A stretch of DNA of 64,000 bases from Artocarpus heterophyllus (lineage: Eukaryota > Streptophyta > Magnoliopsida > Rosales > Moraceae), in contig CM046337.1 in NCBI GenBank assembly GCA_025403435.1, positions 9,115,015-9,179,014 on the forward strand, read 5' to 3'. The notes beneath the pieces were generated by a model. The model was not told the origin of the DNA and did not search any database. It saw only the letters and a program-made list of their open reading frames with translations. Both the position numbers and the translations under genes were made by a program. This document shows positions 11,153 to 22,900 of the stretch, one piece after another; the first letter of the stretch is position 1, and every line of letters begins with the position of its first letter.

Positions 11153-11164
11153 GTTCTGATACTA
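11153..11164 (-). other. Primer binding site of the gypsy element
   Basis: On the minus strand, three bases inside the 5' LTR, the sequence reads TAGTATCAGAAC. This is two mismatches from TGGTATCAGAGC, the complement of the initiator tRNA-Met 3' end used by most plant gypsy elements. Confidence 0.75.
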
Positions 11165-11167
11165 TTC

Positions 11168-13280
11168 TGTCACGTCCTGCAGTACGGGAGATGACGTGAC
11201 AGATTAATTAAGATAATTAATGAAAATTTTTAAATAAAGCATGAGTTTAAGTTTTAAATTAATTATGAACTTGTGGAAATTTTTAAATCCTTTACAAGAA
11301 AAACATACATAATCATTTAACAGATAGGAACTTTTCGGCAAACATTAAGTAAGAGACAAAACAATAAAAAGATGCGATTGTGGTTCCCACTGACCCATTA
11401 CTTGTGCACACACATAGTACTGATAATATAATAATACAATCATAGTCCAAGTAAAATGAAAAATTAAAACATTACATGCCTTGATTTAATAATAGAAATA
11501 ACCTACTAAGTTCTTCTACTGTTCTTGAGTTCTGTCCGTTGAATCCTCTCTGAATCTAAACGAAAGTCCACCTAGAGGGGGAAAATATTTAAAAACAAAT
11601 AAAATATGAACGAAAGGCTTAGTAGGACTATTTTGTAAGAAATTTGTTAAATCTTAAATTTAGAAGGAAATATCATTATTCTAGAAATTACTTAGGAGAA
11701 AACTTGAGTAAATAAGTTTAAACAAAATCATTCTTACCCCAATAGTTTATTGGTCGACCCGAAAGATGATCAATTTCTTTTCATGGGCAAACCATATGAA
11801 TAACACTACTGTAGTGGCCCACCTGGGTTTCAGGACCTGCCCCTAAGGTTGCGCGCTACACGACCTGATCTCTGTTATGTCATCATGCCTTTATATTCAT
11901 TCCTATTATCATTTAAACCCAATTATCAAGTATTTTCATTTACATTTATTATAGGGTTCATTATGAAGTCCACTTCAATTCACGATTTATAAAAATAACC
12001 GATAAAATCTTATTTTTTAATCAACCATTGAAAACATTTTTGATAAAACCCCTTTTTAGACAAAAAAAATCATTTGAAAACTTGGCTACCAAGGAAAGGG
12101 TAAAAGTCCTACCTCGATACTCGTGTTGGTGCCCCACACTGTAATCCCGGTCCGCTATGCGTTAGCTTCGCGGAACCACAAACGACCCTAGATAAAACTA
12201 GGTTTATCAGTATCTAATTTAAGATATTCTACATTGCTAACTATTTCATGGTGTCCTAATGTGCCATTTGTACCTTCAAAATCATTTTATAAAGTTGGAA
12301 TTTCAATTAAGGTTTGAAATAGTGAAAACGGATGAAAAATCATGAATTTCTCCTTGTTCGGTCGGCCTACCGGTCCCTTGGTTCGGCCTGCTAGAGAACA
12401 GGTCCGGTCGGCCGAACATTTTCCAGGTTCGGCTTACCGAACGGATGAATTCGGCCTGCTGATCTCTTAAATCCGGCCTGCCGAACACGAAGTTCAGCCT
12501 GTCGAACTGAAAAATCCTAGAATTTTTTAGCCACGGGTTTTGGGTCTCCCAAACCTCAAATCTTGATTTCAACTTGTTTTTCTCAATTCGCAGGCATGGA
12601 AAACAATCATAGATGATAGAAAAATATAATAGGACACTTTTAAACTTATTTAAATAAGATTTGCACACAAAATTTAAGAAAATCCAAAAATGGTGAAAAA
12701 TAGAGAAAAATGAAAAATCTTGGTTCGAATCCATTTTTCTTCAAATAAAGTTTAGATTCTAGTTGTTTTAAGTTCCTTTAACTAAAATCAAGGGTTTTCT
12801 AAGCTCAATCAAGCTTAAATTTTGAAATGCATGAAAAATTAAAAAATTAAAAAAGTTTTAAAATTTGAAAACTAACCTCGAATCGAAGCTTTAAATCACG
12901 TTTTCGGTTGCTCAAACACGTTCCTGAGCTCCCAATCCACGAAACCAAAGCTTGGGACTCGATTAAATCTCAAAATTTTTGAGAGGAAATGAGAGAGAGA
13001 GAGAGAGAGGCAGAGTGGAGAGAGAGACGAGCGTGAGAGGGAGAGAGAGAGTGAGTGAGCGTTGAGAGTGAAGAGAGAGGAAAAGGAGAGAGAATAAATA
13101 AAGAAAAAAATGGACGGTTGTACTGTGCGAAAACTGTGTGCCGCCCACGGTTTAATAATCAAACAACTTTAAACTCAAAAATATAATCAAATGATCAAAT
13201 TAAGTTTAAAATATTCATTATGACACACTAATCCACCATTTTACATTCTAACATCATTTAATTAATTTTAGGGCGTTACA
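11168..13280 (-). repeat. 5' LTR of the gypsy element (right copy)
   Basis: A 2113-bp LTR paired with 2114-4193. It carries the same iterated GGCCTGCCGA-type block (12355-12510) and a longer GA-rich tract (12983-13080). Many of the differences from the left copy look like C/T and G/A changes, as expected from decay of methylated cytosines. Confidence 0.93.
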
Positions 13281-13285
13281 TCTAC

Positions 13286-14110
13286 TTTGTTTTTGTTTAC
13301 TAAACTATACTCAAAAGAGAATAGTAAATCAATAAGAACTAAACCTTTAAGAAAATTTTACATTTACATAGCAAAAATCAACAAATTAAATGTGGATATT
13401 CTTCCAACTATTTTACAGTACTAAAAGTTGATAAACTTATGGTTTCTAAAATTTTTCTCATTTGTAGCTTATGCACCCTCGAAACAAAATTCTAGCTCTA
13501 CCACCTATAACGCACATCTTTAAATCATTAGAACTGAACAAATTCACTTTTTCTTTGTAAATTTGATGGCTAAAAGACATATATTTACTAATAAGTTACT
13601 CTCTTAGTATAATTAGAGAACTAGCTACATACTGAGCGTGTTTGGGAACCAAGTTTTTTTTTTCCTCAGGTGTTTAGGAACCAAGTTAGAACTTGAAGTT
13701 GAAACAAATATAATAGCATATAAGAGCTTTACGTTGTCACATGTTTTTGTTTTATACTATAATCTATAAGAGTTTTTCCTATAGTAGTTAAAATTTGATG
13801 TTAAAATTTAGTTCTCAAATCCTCTATAGGACTCAAAAAAGTAAGCAAAATGAGCAAAATACTATATCGCGACAGTCTTGTAATGCCATCAAAACTCCCA
13901 TGGTTAAGGTGGAAAAGGCCGTTGCGCTAAACACCAGAACTTCGTAAGGGGATTCTCATCTCGTCTGAGCTGCTCTTGCGGCTCACTCACATATAGTACC
14001 TGGCAAATGCTCCACTATCCCCACATGTGGGACCTGCATGTGGGACGATAAATATTCTACTACTACTTTTCCCAAAACACACAAAAAAATTAAAATAATA
14101 ATATTTTAGT
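13286..14110. other. Intergenic, nothing firm
   Basis: AT-rich DNA. The part at 13640-13830 resembles the 'gtgttt...' MITE family loosely. A small motif at 14018-14044 repeats 'catgtgggac' twice, the first copy within the palindrome cacatgtg. No gene recognised. Confidence 0.4.
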
Positions 14111-14362
14111 CCTCTCAGAGATACAATAGTGTATATCATTGGGATACCAAATAGACAGCCTAATTCATTTCCAACTCCAAGACTGGATATGACACGTTGG
14201 ATAGGATAGGCGGGTATCATTTCATACACATAAACCTCTCAGAGATACAACAGTGTATATTATTGGGATACCAAATGGACGGCCCTAATTCATTTCCAAC
14301 TCCGAGACCGGATCATGACACGTTGGACAGGACAGGAGGGTATCATTGAATACACATAGACC
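14111..14362. repeat. Two-copy tandem duplication, unit about 124 bp
   Basis: Unit 1 starts at 14111 and unit 2 at 14235, both with 'cctctcagagatacaa'. They match through 'attgggataccaaat', 'aattcatttccaactcc' and 'gacacgttgga' to 'tacacata', with about 10 percent differences by eye. Confidence 0.85.
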
Positions 14363-14720
14363 ACGTGCCGCAGTTGTTGCTTACTTCCATTTAAATCGTC
14401 TTGGGGCCCACATCTTCCTCATTGGCTTTCTAGATCAGATAGCTCTGCAACTCTGGGGAAAGAATTTGGTCCCTTCGATTGGTTGTTTGGGTTTGGTCTA
14501 TAGGGCTTGGCTTTAAGGCTCCAAAAGCTAAGTCAACGCTGATGCTAGGTTTCCATCCAATGCAGGTAAAACACCTGTTGGTATCAGATAGACCAGAAGC
14601 GACAACCTATCTTACCACCACCCAACCCATGCATATGGGCTAGATGTGCCTTAGATTTTGATAGGGTAGCTCCCGATCACGCCCAGCCTACTCAAGGATC
14701 GAATGTCTCTGATCCTCTTA
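14363..14720. other. Intergenic, nothing recognised
   Basis: Slightly more GC-rich than its surroundings, with no supported frame on either strand and no match I recognise. Confidence 0.4.
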
Positions 14721-14840
14721 AGCCTCGTTTAGTTGGATATTTAAATCACAATTTAAATCACTTTATTATAATATTTTTTCTCATAAAAATTTAAATCTTA
14801 ACTCAAATATTCTACTCAAATACTCAAACCAAACAGACTC
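14721..14840. mobile_element. MITE-like element, TTGGTT...AACCAAAC ends
   Basis: A 120-bp AT-rich inverted repeat: the left end agcctcgtttagttgg pairs with the right end caaaccaaacaga. It is flanked by the direct repeat ctctta (14715-14720 and 14838-14843, overlapping the end by a few bases). Related copies lie at 25096-25206 and 53909-54028. Confidence 0.6.
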
Positions 14841-14843
14841 TTA

Positions 14844-16249
14844 ATGTGCCTGCTAACAAGTATCAAAGTTTCTCCACAACAAATAAATTTTGCCTCCATG
14901 TCTGTAATTGATCATATGGACAGGGGAAAAGGTCAAAGCAATCTGGTTCCCACTTCTTTGACTTTTGTTTTTTTTTTTAATACTATTTTTTTTATCTCAG
15001 ATTTTAGTTGGTTTAAACGAAAATGAATAAAAAAAAATAAAGGTTACCCCTACATATTTAGGATGTTTTATAATCCGTTTAACAAGGGTGTCATATTGTG
15101 GTAGCATCCTTTTAATGAGAAATAAGCTAATGCATATAATCTTATAGGATGTTTGAAAAGTAGGTTTAAAACTAAAACTTTTAAACTAAAAACTATAACG
15201 CATATGTAAGAGTTTTATACTATAACAACCAAAGTTTTAATTAAAACTTATTTTACCAATCCACCTTTTAGTAAATCTATATAAATCTTGCAACAAAATT
15301 AGACGTTTAATTCTGCGAGAATAATTTCAGGAAAGATGGCACATTAAGAGCCATGCAAATTAAGGGCCCCAAAGAGAGTCTCGTAGAGTGGTCATTGCTG
15401 CATATCCTTAATCTTGTTGCAAAATGAAAGACGACTTGCTCCTATTTTCTAATTATGGTCAGCAATGGTGGACTTTGAATAACTACAAACTCCTTTTTTC
15501 CTTTTCTGAGAAATAAGATGAGAATAACGTTTTGGTCAGACATCATACGGAAACATTATGATTTGCTTTTACACACGATATCTTGATATAATGTTTGTAA
15601 GCCATTGTCTGCTGTCATATTCATCACCAAAAAGCCTCTTCATTTTTTTGGGGGATAATTTTCTCATTTTCTTTCGGTTCGCACGTAGAATATTTTTTAC
15701 ATGTTAGGAAAAAAAAAAAAGAAAAGAGAAAGAAGACAAAGAGACATGATCATTTTATCAGAAGAATACTCTAATTGACACGCGCCCACGATCTTAACTC
15801 AACATTTTCATGCTAATATATACAATTAACTAGCTAATCTAGCTGTCATGAATGTTTTTCAAACCAAAACCATCGCATGCATTTTTTATAATTTATATAT
15901 ACAACGACACATGGTAGTTGTAGCTTGTAATCCACCACTAACAATAGTTTAAGTTTCCCAATACTTGTGATAATTCCTTTTGGGTTTGGTTGCCTGCAAA
16001 TGTTGTTGCGTAGCCAACCTGGTCTCCCTTGTGTGCCATACATTACAACACACATATCACTTATATATATATATGTGTGTGTGTGTAGGAAAGATGCCTA
16101 ATTCCCTTTGATTTTGGCCTTTTGGCCTGAATTAAGAACAAGTCTTTTTCCATTTGTGTATAATTAGACAGATTTAAATTGTCTCTAAGAAAAGTCATGT
16201 TTGCGCGTTAGGTAGGACACTGTCCAATTAAGAAAAGAAGAATGGAAAA

Positions 16250-16295
<46 letters not shown>

Positions 16296-16875
16296 GCATA
16301 TAAGGTGTACTTTGGACTGCTCATAATTGGAATGTTTCCAGCTAATGGTATGCATATGGGTAGCATTATATGTCTTTGTTCCAACATGGATTGGCTTTCT
16401 TTTAGGTTTGCAAGGAAATGCTAATTAACTCTTTAGAGTTAGATTTGATTGGGGTGAGGACGTGGTGTATATATGTAATTGTTTGTTGGATGCTTTCCTA
16501 ACGTTTGGAATTTTGCATTAGGTGGGATGTCACTTTGCTTGTTTAATACGATGATGCTTGTTTCACCGGTTCAAATAGAAAAATTACAGTTCAAATCGGT
16601 TTTACAATAATTCTTTCTCTTATAACATTTGCATTGTTAATGTGTTTTCAATTCAAATTATAGATCCAGTATAAATATTTGCTTTTATGGTAGACGTTAG
16701 AGCAAAACTACATGGTATTATATCAATAGAACGAATAATTCAGTGTAACATGTGATCAGTGATTCTATAATAATAAACGAAAATTTATATCATAAAATAT
16801 GAATCATATGGTAAATTAACATGGACATGCATGATATATATTTTTATATAATCTAGGCTTTAGAGATTTCATTAT
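14844..16875. other. Intergenic, AT-rich
   Basis: No gene recognised. A weak MITE-like segment lies at 15145-15281 (starts 'ggatgtttga', contains 'agttttatactata'). A pure (AT)n tract is listed separately. Short open frames here are AT-rich and without recognisable sequence. Confidence 0.45.
16252..16292. repeat. (AT)n microsatellite
   Basis: About 20 uninterrupted AT dinucleotides. Confidence 0.95.
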
Positions 16876-17105
16876 CAAATAATTCCTTACCACACTTGTG
16901 TGTTTAATATTTTTTTCATTATAATCTTTTTTTTTTGGTCACATTCGTTTCATTCTTTTGATTAGTACAGTTGACATTATCTTTTATCCTCAAATAATTC
17001 CTTACCACACTTGTATGTTTAATATATTTTTTTTTCATTATAATCTTTTTTTGTCGCATTCATTTCATTATTTTGATTGGTATAGTTGACATTATTTTCT
17101 ATCCT
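16876..17105. repeat. Two-copy tandem duplication, unit 115 bp
   Basis: Units 16876-16990 and 16991-17105 both begin 'caaataattccttaccaca' and end 'tatcct'. The next five bases (caaat) start a third copy that then diverges. Non-coding. Confidence 0.85.
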
Positions 17106-18261
17106 CAAATATTAATAACAACAAACTAGTTTAATCCAGAACTTCTAATGGTGGTGGGTTTTTTCAAATTTATTTATGGGTACTGAAATGTTATCTTTTT
17201 TAATTAGAGATCTTTTGATAACTTGTCTAATTTAAAGTAAAGACACATTTGAAATTTAAAGTATGATATTGTAAGACAACAAAATGAATTCATTAAGGTA
17301 TACAATCCGCATAATATATGCATACAATAATATAAATGTGAATTTATTACGAAATAGATTCATAAAACACATTGAGACAATTATCCACAGGATCCAAAGA
17401 CGACAGATGTACATTCGAAATTTATATTGAGCAGCCCACCCACCAATAATAAAAAGCAAAGTTGCCATGGTAATGCGACTTAAGTGTCAATTAGTATTGA
17501 TTTGACTTAAAAAAGATATGCACCTATCACGGTGAAGTGATTGTGCAAATTATCCAAATACAGAAATTACAGGCTAGCAGTTCCTGCCACTCCGATTTCG
17601 ATAATAAAACAAGAAAAGCGTAGAAAATTATTTCATAAAAAGGAAAAACGTATAAAAGTCAATAAACAATATCTTTATTCAAAACAAATAATTTATATTT
17701 TCCAATGACCATGCCCTTCTATTTTATATATATTTGCAAGTCCAAGCCCCTCCTATATTAGTAGCCTTATTGCTGGTCATAGAATATAGTTTTTAATCCT
17801 TACATTTTCATCAAAATAACAGATTGTTATATTTTTATTTATCAACATTTTAATGGCTGCTTGGAAGAGTGGTCTAATTATCAGTTATGATTTTAAACAA
17901 TATAAAATTCTTATGTGTTACAGTTGTCAAACTAAAATTATTGGTTCTAACTGATTTTTTAAACATCTGATTAATATTAAGATGGTATATTTAACTACTC
18001 TTTGTGATGACATTGCTCTTCTTGAAGATTAATAAAGTCAGCCAATTTTCATAAAAATAAAAATCATCTGACAATTAAAAATCTATGGAAATTTGATCAA
18101 TAATTACATAAACTTTGCTTTTAGTTTTTTTCATATAAGAAATGATTGCATTAGTTAAATAAAGCTACCCTCTTTTGCATTAGTTAAAATATAGCCACCC
18201 TCTTAGCTAATGTGCCACCGGATTGTGGCTATTTATTTCCTTATTTATAGCTCTAGTATGT
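17106..18261. other. Intergenic, AT-rich
   Basis: No gene recognised. A MITE-like fragment with 'tgcttggaagagtggtct' and 'gtgttacagttgtcaaac' lies at about 17850-17975. Confidence 0.4.
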
Positions 18262-19022
18262 AGTATGCAGGTTCAAAATAGTTTAAATTTAAGTATAGAG
18301 GTGGTTTAAACAAACATTTAATGGAATAATAACTAAAACCAATTCAAACTATTGAAACGGTTTTAAACATGCTAAAATACTCAGAATTCAAACTTTGCCC
18401 CTCCCGTTTGATGTGTAGGTTTGAAATAATGTGGTTTAGAACTTTATAGTTTAAATTATGTGTTTTAAACTATATGGTTTAAACAATAGTTTTGAACTAG
18501 AGTTTAGAACACAAATGTTTAAAATGAAAGGAAAACTATGATTTATGAAAAGAAAACGAAAACGAGAATAATTTTTACGGTAGAAAATGGTTTAAACTGT
18601 GTGAACTTGGGAGATGGGGCAAAGTTTGGATTTTGAAAGGTTTTTGCCGGTTTAAAACTACCTCCATGGTTTAAATTGACCTTAGTTATTACTCCACTAA
18701 ATGCTAGTTTGAATTGCCTTCATGGTTTAAATTAGCTGGGTTAAATGATTTTGAACTTACGTACCAAACGGCCTATTAAGTGCATATGGTTTAAACTTTT
18801 TTTTTTACATAAAAACTATTTTTATTTTTGTTTTTCTTTCATAAATCATACTTTTCCAAACACAAGTTCTTATTTTAGACATAATATGGTGTTCTATTTT
18901 TGTTTTAAACTTTTATATTATAAAAGTCAATTCAAAACCAGCATTTAAACTACCTAGTTTGTAACATATAATTCAAATTATAAAGTTCTAAACCATACCG
19001 TTCTGAAACCAAGCACCAAACG
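18262..19022. mobile_element. Interleaved foldback (MITE-like) repeats, order A-B-A'-B'
   Basis: Two pairs of imperfect inverted repeats are interleaved. Arm A (about 18262-18400, with 'ggaataataactaa' and 'caaactttgcccct') is complementary to A' (about 18606-18770). Arm B (about 18405-18600, with 'ggtttagaactttata' and 'atgatttatgaaaagaaaa') is complementary to B' (about 18776-19022). Ends resemble CGTTTGGT...ACCAAACG. Non-coding and AT-rich. A simple foldback would read A-B-B'-A', so this looks like two related elements, one inserted in or recombined with the other. Confidence 0.6.
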
Positions 19023-19667
19023 AACCATATTTGTTTTAGGGAGTTTACTTGTTTGTTTTTGCTTAAAGAAAATTATGGCAATTTACCTGTTAAATTTTTG
19101 GCACACCCTAAGTTTTTGAGGCGTATTGCAACATAAAATTTAGTGACTAAATGCATAAAAAAGGGTTATCAAAATCTCAAGTGATTCATTAGACTGCAGT
19201 TTGAAATTGAAATTCATGATGCATCCACAAAGAAAATAGACTGATGCCGACATAGTATTTAGGCCATCAGTTTAAACTAAGATAGTGCAACAATTTAATT
19301 ATTTGATAGAAAACATTACCATAAAATTAATTCATATTAAAAAAATATTTTGATTCGAGTAGATGAACCTATTGTTACAAGGCATTTGAATTACCGGTTC
19401 ACATCGTTAATTTAAACAGTAAACATTATAATAATTGAAATTTTATAAAAGAAAAAATATCATAGTAAAATCGAAACGAACCGAAGGATCAAATATCACC
19501 TTACTTATCCCCAAACCAATTTACCATTGGTTGTTAAGCTCAAAGAACTGGACAATGTGCACAGTGTTAATTGGGTAAACTGACCAACCAAACTCTAGCC
19601 AAACTGGAGGAAAGTGGAAACCAAGCTTCTCATGATTGACCCCACACCCCAGCTAAGACACACACAC

Positions 19668-19722
19668 AAAATAAAATAAAATAATAACAATAAAATAAAA
19701 ATAAAATAAAATAAAAAAAAAT
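19668..19722. repeat. (AAAAT)n-like low-complexity tract
   Basis: Runs of aataaaataaa just upstream of the E3 ligase gene. Confidence 0.8.
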
Positions 19723-19723
19723 T

Positions 19724-19732
19724 AAACCCTAG
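19724..19732 (+). promoter_or_regulatory. telo-box-like motif (AAACCCTAG)
   Basis: The sequence aaaccctag lies about 255 bp upstream of the E3 ligase start codon. Telo-boxes are known promoter motifs of many growth-related plant genes. Function here is inferred from motif and place only. Confidence 0.4.
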
Positions 19733-19839
19733 TTACTTCCTGACCCAACCATGGTTTAAGCTTCCCTCAGCCGCGCCACAAAAGAAGTGTCTGCCTTTCC
19801 TCCCACTTTCTTCAATCTCTCTCCTCTCCTCTCTCTCTA

Positions 19840-19896
19840 ATGGAGACGACGCCGACGACGACCAAGATTTCCCTCTCCGACGCCGGCGAGAAATAG
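19840..19896 (+). promoter_or_regulatory. Upstream ORF (18 codons) in the E3 ligase leader
   Basis: An ATG at 19840 opens an 18-codon frame (METTPTTTKISLSDAGEK) ending at TAG 19894-19896, 89 bases before the main ATG at 19986. It follows a CT-rich stretch typical of plant 5' leaders. If the transcript starts upstream, ribosomes should meet this start first, which commonly lowers main-frame translation. A two-codon ATG-GTT-TAA also exists at 19751. Whether either is in the mRNA is not shown by the sequence. Confidence 0.5.
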
Positions 19897-19985
19897 CAGT
19901 GCCAGAGGAGCCTTCTGAAGCGGAGCCATTCCGACGGGAGAGAAACGTTGGGCGTCGAGAGATCTGCTAAGGAGAAAGTGTGGCC

Positions 19986-22900
19986 ATGGAGGAGGAGAAG
20001 AGTGGTGATCTGGTTCAGAGCTTGATTGACTTGGTGGGCGAGATAGCGTCTATCTCGGAGTACAAATGCACGGTGAAGAAGCAGTACTGTAACCTGGCGA
20101 GGAGGCTGAAGCTTCTGACCCCGATGTTCGAGGAGATTAGGGACAGTAAGGACGCGCTGCCTCAGGAGACCGTCAAGGCCTTGGCTTCCTTCAGAGACGC
20201 TTTGCAATCGGCCAAGGATTTGCTCCGATTCGGCAGCGAAGGAAGCAAGATTTACCTGGTGTGTGCGTATTATTCGATTGTGAATCTCTGTTGCTCTCAT
20301 TTCTGTGCTCCTCCGCGCTCTTTTTTTTTTTTTTTTGGTGCCGTTTGGTTGCTGAGAAAATGTTGGGAAGTGAACGAAAAAGCTTCTCGTTGCTCTCTTT
20401 GATTTCTCTGGTGTAGTGCAGGAGCTCAAAAGCCACTGACATTAGCTTTTCTGACTCTTTTTACGAACTGAAAATCAAAATCTGGTAGCTTTTGCATGAA
20501 ATTTATCAGGTACCAGGGTGGGAGGGATTTTTTTTTTTTAAACTTCAGAGGGCTGTAATTTTGTTTAAAGCTTGAATCTTTGAGTTTCATTTATTGTTAA
20601 AGTGCTACATTTTTCTCGGCGTCAAGCGGATCATGATTGGCGACTGGCTTGGACATTGAAGTTACTTTGTTTCTTCTCTGCCCAGGTTATTATTGTTATT
20701 AATATTTTTTTGCATTACATATCGTATAATTGCTATCTATTTTCTCACGTTTCTAAAATTTCCCCACAACTTTATGCTGGCGCAATTATTAAAAACTTTC
20801 TTGTCATTGGATTATGGAGTGGGAAAAGAATTAATGCTTAATCGCTTGGTGGAGATTCAGCTGAAAGCCCCTAATTCTTTATTCTTTTTTTTTAAAATTT
20901 TTTTGTATTAACTATTTTAACTAGTTAAGTTACTGGATTAGGTGACATTTTTATCGCTTAGATCTTTTGGTTTTGGTCACTGTCTTAATCAACATTCACC
21001 AAAATGCAGCAGGAATGCTTAGTAAATTGACCAAATCGTTAATATAAAATGTGTTTGCCATGGTTCTTTGAGCGTCTCCTGCATTGAAGGTTGTTGAATT
21101 ATATCACTTTGTAATGAGATTCTTCGTCTAACTTTTTGTCTTTGTCAAATTTATTGATTACACCAAGAAACATCACTTGTGCTTTACCTTGTCTCACCTT
21201 TGGTTTATTCTCTTATCTATGCTGTCCTGAATTTATCTCTTGAAATGGGGATTAAGCTTTTCTTTTTGTCCTTTTTTCTTCCTTAGGAATGGGCATTCAG
21301 CTTAGTGTGCATTAAAGAATAGAGCATGAGAATTCATTGAAACTTGTGTTGAAGGATAACGAGAAGAAATTATATAGCAGAGAATACTTAGATTGTTTAT
21401 TGGGTGTTGGAAAAATAAAAAGCTTTTAGTTGTTTCTGGCTTTGCCTATGATCAGGGAGTATTTAAAATTATGGAACTTTAGTGATGACAACTTGAAAAT
21501 AACGAGAAGAAAATAATCCTTTTGATGTGTTTCCAAATGGTAGTGTACAGGCTTTATCTTCTGGAGCTAAATAGGCTTTTCCAAATCTCAAGCGTCGGCT
21601 ACTCTTTTTTGATCAAACTGCTAGATTCAAAGCCAAATCTGAAATCTGGCTTAAGAAGACTTCTGAGAAAATGTGCTTGTATTGACACTATATGGAGTGT
21701 TCCAGTTTTGTAATTTGGTTCTCTATCCTTCACATGTTGCTGACTTAGTAGCTGATGATTTATCACCGGATTTGAGTGTCTGATTCGGCCACCCACCCTC
21801 TGTTCTAATCTCTCTCTGCGTGTTTTGTTTCTCATGCTTATTTCTGACTTCCTTAATGGGAAGTTAATAGCAAAAGTGACAAGCCTGGATTAGGTAAAAT
21901 TGTTGAATCACATATAAGATGTGATTGGATGGCTAAAAGGTTTTCAGTTCTGCAGCTTAATCCAGATGAACTGGGTACAACCTCTTGTCCATATGAATAG
22001 GGTTTATTACTTTATTTTGCCCTTTATTTTATTTCAACTTCAAGGATTTTTTGACGTCACATGACCATTTGTATTAATTTCTTAAGTTTGCCTTGCACCT
22101 TGGTCACTTGAGGGCTCTGTTGTACGTTTGTGATTTTTACTTTTTTCTTTCTCCCTATATGAGATCTTATAGGTTTAATGAACTCTTAGATAGCATGTAT
22201 ATGTATTTTACTTCATCTGTTGTATTGATCAAAGAAAATTTCATTTTCAGGAGCATTAGGAATGCATTAGAAACTAGTCAGTTGATGGCCAGCTTTCATA
22301 ATACTTTTACTCTCTCTCTCATGTAAATTATCCACGTCCGTGCTGCATGCAGGTCCTGGAGAGGGACCAAGTAATGCACAAATTCCATGATGTGACAGCT
22401 CAATTGGAACAAGCTTTGAGTGGAGTTTCCTACGAGAAACTTGACATATCAGATGAAGTTAAGGAACAGGTACCCATTCAATGTTGATGTTTGTGTCATC
22501 ATCCTCTAATTACCTAGGACATTCTTCTTTAATTATCCCCCTTATTATGTAATTTATTGGGAAATTAAACTGATAAAAAGAGCCTCTTACGTCATTTTGT
22601 TAATTCCTTTTTCCAATTATAAGTTTAGGGGTATTTCATTCTATTTTTCTCCCCCCAGGTTGAGCTCGTTCTTGCTCAATTTAGAAGAGCCAAAGGAAGA
22701 GTTGACGCGCTAGATGTTGAGCTGTTTGAAGACCTTTTGTCCCTTTACAATGAAAATGACACATCAGAAGATCCAGCTGTCCTGAGGAGATTGGTTGAGA
22801 AATTACAATTGATGGGAATAGATGAACTCACACAAGAGTCACTTGCTTTGCATGAGATGGTATCAGCTAGTGGGGGGGATCCTGGGGCGAGCATTGAAAA

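Larger units (their letters stand above)
2109..13285 (-). mobile_element. Ty3/gypsy chromovirus (Tekay/Del-like), degenerate, nested
   Basis: An LTR retrotransposon of 11.2 kb (2114-13280) flanked by the perfect 5-bp target duplication TCTAC (2109-2113 and 13281-13285). Transcription direction is minus: gag lies at the right, pol in the middle, and the LTR reads TGTAACGCCC...TGACA on that strand. Internal order on the minus strand is gag, protease, reverse transcriptase, RNase H, integrase, chromodomain-like tail, which is the Ty3/gypsy chromovirus order. Coding frames carry many stops, so it is no longer autonomous. A copia solo LTR (5693-7707) is inserted between RNase H and integrase. The two LTRs differ by several percent by eye, so the insertion is old relative to the element at 37.7-47 kb. 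Confidence 0.93.

Noticed and set aside
19812..20429. 205-codon minus-strand frame opposite E3 ligase exon 1
   Set aside because: No ATG context or family match; the plus strand explains the sequence.
20841..20861. Sequence resembling the start of miR168 in E3 ligase intron 1
   Set aside because: Only the first ten bases agree and no complementary arm was seen nearby, so there is no miRNA precursor support.
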